From positions 1-9,612 of the forward strand of contig JAENWO010000073.1 in NCBI GenBank assembly GCA_016649925.1: 9,612 nt of DNA, read 5' to 3'. Made by a program: the position numbers and the translations under genes. Below are positions 7,990 through 9,612 of the stretch, in pieces. Positions within the stretch are counted from its first letter, which is position 1; the number at the start of each line of letters is the position of its first letter. The notes under the pieces were generated by a model. It searched no databases and had not been told where the DNA came from. It was given only the letters and a program-made list of their open reading frames with translations. The DNA comes from Actinomycetales bacterium. Its GTDB lineage: Bacteria > Actinomycetota > Actinomycetes > Actinomycetales > Beutenbergiaceae.

Positions 7990-8505
7990 CTACTGCGTGG
8001 CGGTGTCGGTCCGTGCCGCGCTCACGGCATCGATCGCCGCGGGCAGGGTCTGGTTCGCTTCACGAGCGGGCTGGAGGTCGTCGTAGGCCGGGCTCGACGC
8101 GAGGACCGACGTCGCGTCGTCGAGCTCCTCGCGCAGCGTGGTGCGCACAGACTCGTCGCTGACGTTGCCCTCCGATGTGGCGTACTCCGCCTCACCTGTG
8201 TCGACCTGGTACTGCAGCGTGCTGGTGACCTCCCCGACGGCGAGCTGCTCGAGCTCGCTGTCGGCGGCGCTGTCGGTGGCCGAGGACGACTCAGCAGGCG
8301 TCGAGCTCTCCTGGGAGGGCGCCGGCGACGTCGGGTCGTCACTGCCGCCGTTGCTCCCTGAGCATCCCGCGAGCAGCAGGCTGGAGCCGAGGAGGATGGC
8401 CGCGACGGCGCGCATGCGCGGGCGACGGGACGCGCCGTCGATCCTCTCGACGTCGCCGGTGGACAGAACAGGGTCGCCAACCTTCGGCGCGGATGGGGTG
8501 TTCAC
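7990..8505 (-). CDS. Putative lipoprotein, function unknown
   Basis: The 171-residue protein starts at GTG (8505-8503), preceded by AAGGAG (8515-8510) four bases away, and ends at TAG (7992-7990). A hydrophilic N-terminus of about 34 residues leads to RMRAVAAILLGSSLLLAGC, a signal peptide with a clear lipobox (LAGC), so Cys48 should be lipidated and the mature part (about 124 residues) anchored outside the membrane. Residues about 49-83 are rich in Ser, Thr, Pro and acidic residues and look like a flexible linker. The remainder (SELEQLAVGEVTSTLQYQV onward) appears helical and acidic. The family was not recognised. An alternative start is the ATG at 8415-8413, giving a standard-length signal peptide but no ribosome binding site. 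A weak TAGGCT -10-like element lies at 8569-8564. The gene diverges from the HIT gene. Confidence 0.8.
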   Translation of the reverse strand: MNTPSAPKVGDPVLSTGDVERIDGASRRPRMRAVAAILLGSSLLLAGCSGSNGGSDDPTSPAPSQESSTPAESSSATDSAADSELEQLAVGEVTSTLQYQVDTGEAEYATSEGNVSDESVRTTLREELDDATSVLASSPAYDDLQPAREANQTLPAAIDAVSAARTDTATQ

Positions 8506-8509
8506 GACT

Positions 8510-8515
8510 CTCCTT
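8510..8515 (-). promoter_or_regulatory. Ribosome binding site of the lipoprotein gene
   Basis: Read on the minus strand, AAGGAG is followed by AGTC and then GTG. This decides for the GTG start at 8505 over the downstream ATG at 8415, which lacks any comparable site. Confidence 0.7.
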
Positions 8516-8599
8516 CTAGATGTGCGGGACTCCGCTTGACGAGCGCGCGAGGAGCTGGTTCCCAGCCTATGTCGGGCTGTGCGTGCGACCTCTGCGCGA

Positions 8600-8605
8600 T
8601 AGCGT
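8600..8605 (+). promoter_or_regulatory. Candidate -10 element of a leaderless HIT transcript
   Basis: TAGCGT fits the actinobacterial -10 pattern TANNNT and ends seven bases before the ATG at 8613. This would place the transcription start at or next to the A of the start codon. No Shine-Dalgarno sequence precedes that ATG. No good -35 hexamer is seen at the expected spacing, so the call rests on the -10 and its distance. Confidence 0.4.
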
Positions 8606-8612
8606 GACGGCC

Positions 8613-9041
8613 ATGGCGACACTCTTCACGCGCATCATCAATGGCGAGATCCCGGGCCGTTTCGTGTGGTCGGACCCCCAATGTGTGGGCTTCCTCACGA
8701 TGGAGCCGTTACGCCCCGGGCACACCCTCGTGGTGCCCCGGGACGAGATCGACCAGTGGACCAGCCTCTCCCCCGAGGCGCTCACGCAGCTGATGTCGGT
8801 GGCGCAGAGGATCGGGCGGGCGCAGCTCGAGGAGTTCGGGGCCGAGCGCATCGGCCTGCTCATCGAGGGCTACGGCGTCCCGCACGCGCACGTCCACGTC
8901 TGGCCGAGCCAGGACACGTCCGACTTCGACCCCCACAACGTCCACCGTGACGTCCCGGGCGAGGAGCTGGACGCCGCGGCCGAGCGGCTCCGCTCGCGCC
9001 TGCGCACCCAGGGCAACGGGGACTTCGTCCCCACCTCGTGA
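8613..9041 (+). CDS. HIT (histidine triad) family nucleotide-binding protein
   Basis: HIT proteins are small cytoplasmic dimers that hydrolyse or transfer nucleotidyl groups, for example from nucleoside phosphoramidates or dinucleoside polyphosphates. This 142-residue protein has the expected layout. FTRIINGEIPGRFVW is at the N-terminus. FLTMEPLRPGHTLVVPRDEI follows at about residues 27-46. The triad HAHVHVW lies at 91-97, with His93 the expected nucleophile by comparison with Hint proteins. The C-terminus is acidic and helical. The length is typical for this branch of HIT proteins. The ATG at 8613 gives the family-standard N-terminus; the frame stays open upstream to 8520 but that extension has no family resemblance. 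The gene stands alone, divergent from the lipoprotein, and its exact substrate cannot be predicted. Confidence 0.95.
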   Translation: MATLFTRIINGEIPGRFVWSDPQCVGFLTMEPLRPGHTLVVPRDEIDQWTSLSPEALTQLMSVAQRIGRAQLEEFGAERIGLLIEGYGVPHAHVHVWPSQDTSDFDPHNVHRDVPGEELDAAAERLRSRLRTQGNGDFVPTS

Positions 9042-9122
9042 CCACGCCTGTACGCGGCGCCCGTCCCAACCGCTGCACGTGATATTCCCTGGGTTTGACG
9101 GCACGGAGCGGCTCCTGACCGT

Positions 9123-9144
9123 CCGGGCCTTCCCTCTTGCCCGG
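9123..9144 (+). terminator. Possible hairpin downstream of the HIT gene
   Basis: CCGGGC (9123-9128) and GCCCGG (9139-9144) pair perfectly around a 10-base pyrimidine-rich loop. The stem lies 81 bases past the HIT stop. Only three T residues (9149-9151) follow, after GAGG, so it is a weak candidate for an intrinsic terminator. Confidence 0.25.
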
Positions 9145-9163
9145 GAGGTTTGTCCACAGGCCA

Positions 9164-9493
9164 ATGCCGTTGTCGGACCCCATCGCTACGAAGCGGTTGG
9201 TCACCGATCCACTCTCCGGCACCGTCCTCGACGTCGGGACCACCAGGTACGACCCCCACCGGGCATGGCGCGGCACGTCCGAGCTCGCGACCAGCACCGG
9301 GTCGCACCCGCGTGCGGCTCACCCGCTCGCGCGTGCGACCTCGACCACACGATTTCCGTTTCCCGACGGGCCAACTGCCGCGCACAAACTCGGGCCGATG
9401 TGCCGACGGCACCACAACATCAAGACCCATGGTGGTTATCTCGTCAGCCAGCCGGGCCCTGGCACCTTCGAAACGCCGCACTATGCTCGGGCC
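9164..9493 (+). pseudogene. Broken DUF222/HNH endonuclease C-terminal fragment
   Basis: Three frames together spell the HNH end of an actinobacterial DUF222 (13E12-repeat) protein. The first, from about 9164, reads RLVTDPLSGTVLDVGTTRYDP. The second, from about 9253, reads PPPGMARHVRARDQHRVAP and then ACDLDHTIS. The third, from about 9359, reads FPDGPTAAHKLGPMCRRHHN followed by IKTHGGYLVSQPGPGTFE. The HNH pattern is visible as DLDHT, AHKLGPMC (where Asn is usual instead of Lys) and RRHHNIKTHGG. Two single-base-type frameshifts, near 9251-9262 and 9349-9360, break it, and the N-terminal DUF222 region is absent, since the preceding DNA to 9041 shows no clear match. It is a relic with no intact product. 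Such genes are present in many copies in actinobacterial genomes. Confidence 0.8.
9459..9487 (+). promoter_or_regulatory. Candidate sigma-70-type promoter of the terminal gene
   Basis: CTGGCA (9459-9464, four of six matches to TTGACA) and TATGCT (9482-9487, TANNNT) are separated by 17 bases. The -10 ends six bases before the ATG at 9494, so transcription would begin at or just before the start codon. No ribosome binding site precedes the ATG, consistent with a leaderless message. The whole element lies in the HNH relic. Confidence 0.5.
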
Positions 9494-9612
9494 ATGCCGA
9501 CGATCATTGTGCTGACCGAAGATGGCCTCCGCGAGGGCGATGTCACGAACATCCTGAAGCTGCACGACGACCCGGAGACGAGCTTCGAGGTCCTCGTCCC
9601 GGCGGACACGGA
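9494..9612 (+). CDS. Hypothetical protein, 5' end only
   Basis: An open frame starts at ATG 9494 and leaves the window, showing 39 complete residues: MPTIIVLTEDGLREGDVTNI, then LKLHDDPETSFEVLVPADT. The short beta strand (TIIVLT), helix (EGDVTNILKLH) and second strand (SFEVLVPA) suggest an alpha/beta fold with a Rossmann-like or universal-stress-like start, but no nucleotide-binding motif is visible and the family cannot be named. The start is supported by the -10 element six bases upstream and by the coding-like composition from this point. The frame is also open upstream through the HNH relic (an in-frame ATG occurs at 9398), so a longer start is possible but unlikely, because that stretch clearly belongs to another protein family. 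Confidence 0.7.
   Translation, partial: MPTIIVLTEDGLREGDVTNILKLHDDPETSFEVLVPADT

Noticed and set aside
7781..8086. Plus-strand open frame of 101 codons
   Set aside because: It overlaps the permease relic and the lipoprotein on the other strand, lacks a ribosome binding site and has no recognisable features.
8870..9565. Minus-strand open frame of 231 codons spanning the HIT end and the HNH relic
   Set aside because: It crosses two unrelated plus-strand features and its translation shows no domain; the HNH motifs read clearly on the plus strand.

Overview
The window is high-GC DNA with a strong third-position G/C bias, GTG and ATG starts, a DUF222-type HNH endonuclease relic and apparently leaderless genes. 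All of this points to an actinobacterium, probably in or near the Micrococcales, although the genus cannot be read from the sequence. There are no tRNA or rRNA genes, CRISPR arrays or intact mobile elements.

The left edge (1-1037) is the 3' part of a membrane-anchored, sulfite-oxidase-like molybdopterin oxidoreductase. After a 92-bp gap holding a Crp/GlxR-like dyad come three tightly spaced genes: glgX (1130-3325), treY (3337-5808) and treZ (5822-7618). Together they form the glycogen-to-trehalose route. GlgX debranches glycogen or maltodextrin. TreY turns the reducing end of the linear chain into an alpha,alpha-1,1-linked trehalosyl unit. TreZ releases free trehalose. All three are intact GH13-family proteins with recognisable catalytic residues. 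The treY/treZ junction carries an 11-bp tandem duplication that sets the spacing between the two genes without changing either protein.

From 7619 to 7989 no intact gene is present. The minus strand carries a decayed piece of an FtsX-like ABC permease, with a stop and a frameshift. Next, on the minus strand, is a small putative lipoprotein (7990-8505) with a good ribosome binding site. A HIT-family nucleotide-binding protein (8613-9041) diverges from it.

The last region (9042-9493) holds a broken C-terminal fragment of a DUF222/HNH endonuclease in three reading frames. Its final frame runs in phase into a gene that starts at 9494 and leaves the window. That gene's likely promoter lies inside the relic. 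The main cluster is established biology. The parts most worth a second look are the candidate cAMP-regulator site, the junction repeat, the two relics and the two apparently leaderless starts. I found no convincing sign of a wholly new multi-gene system.
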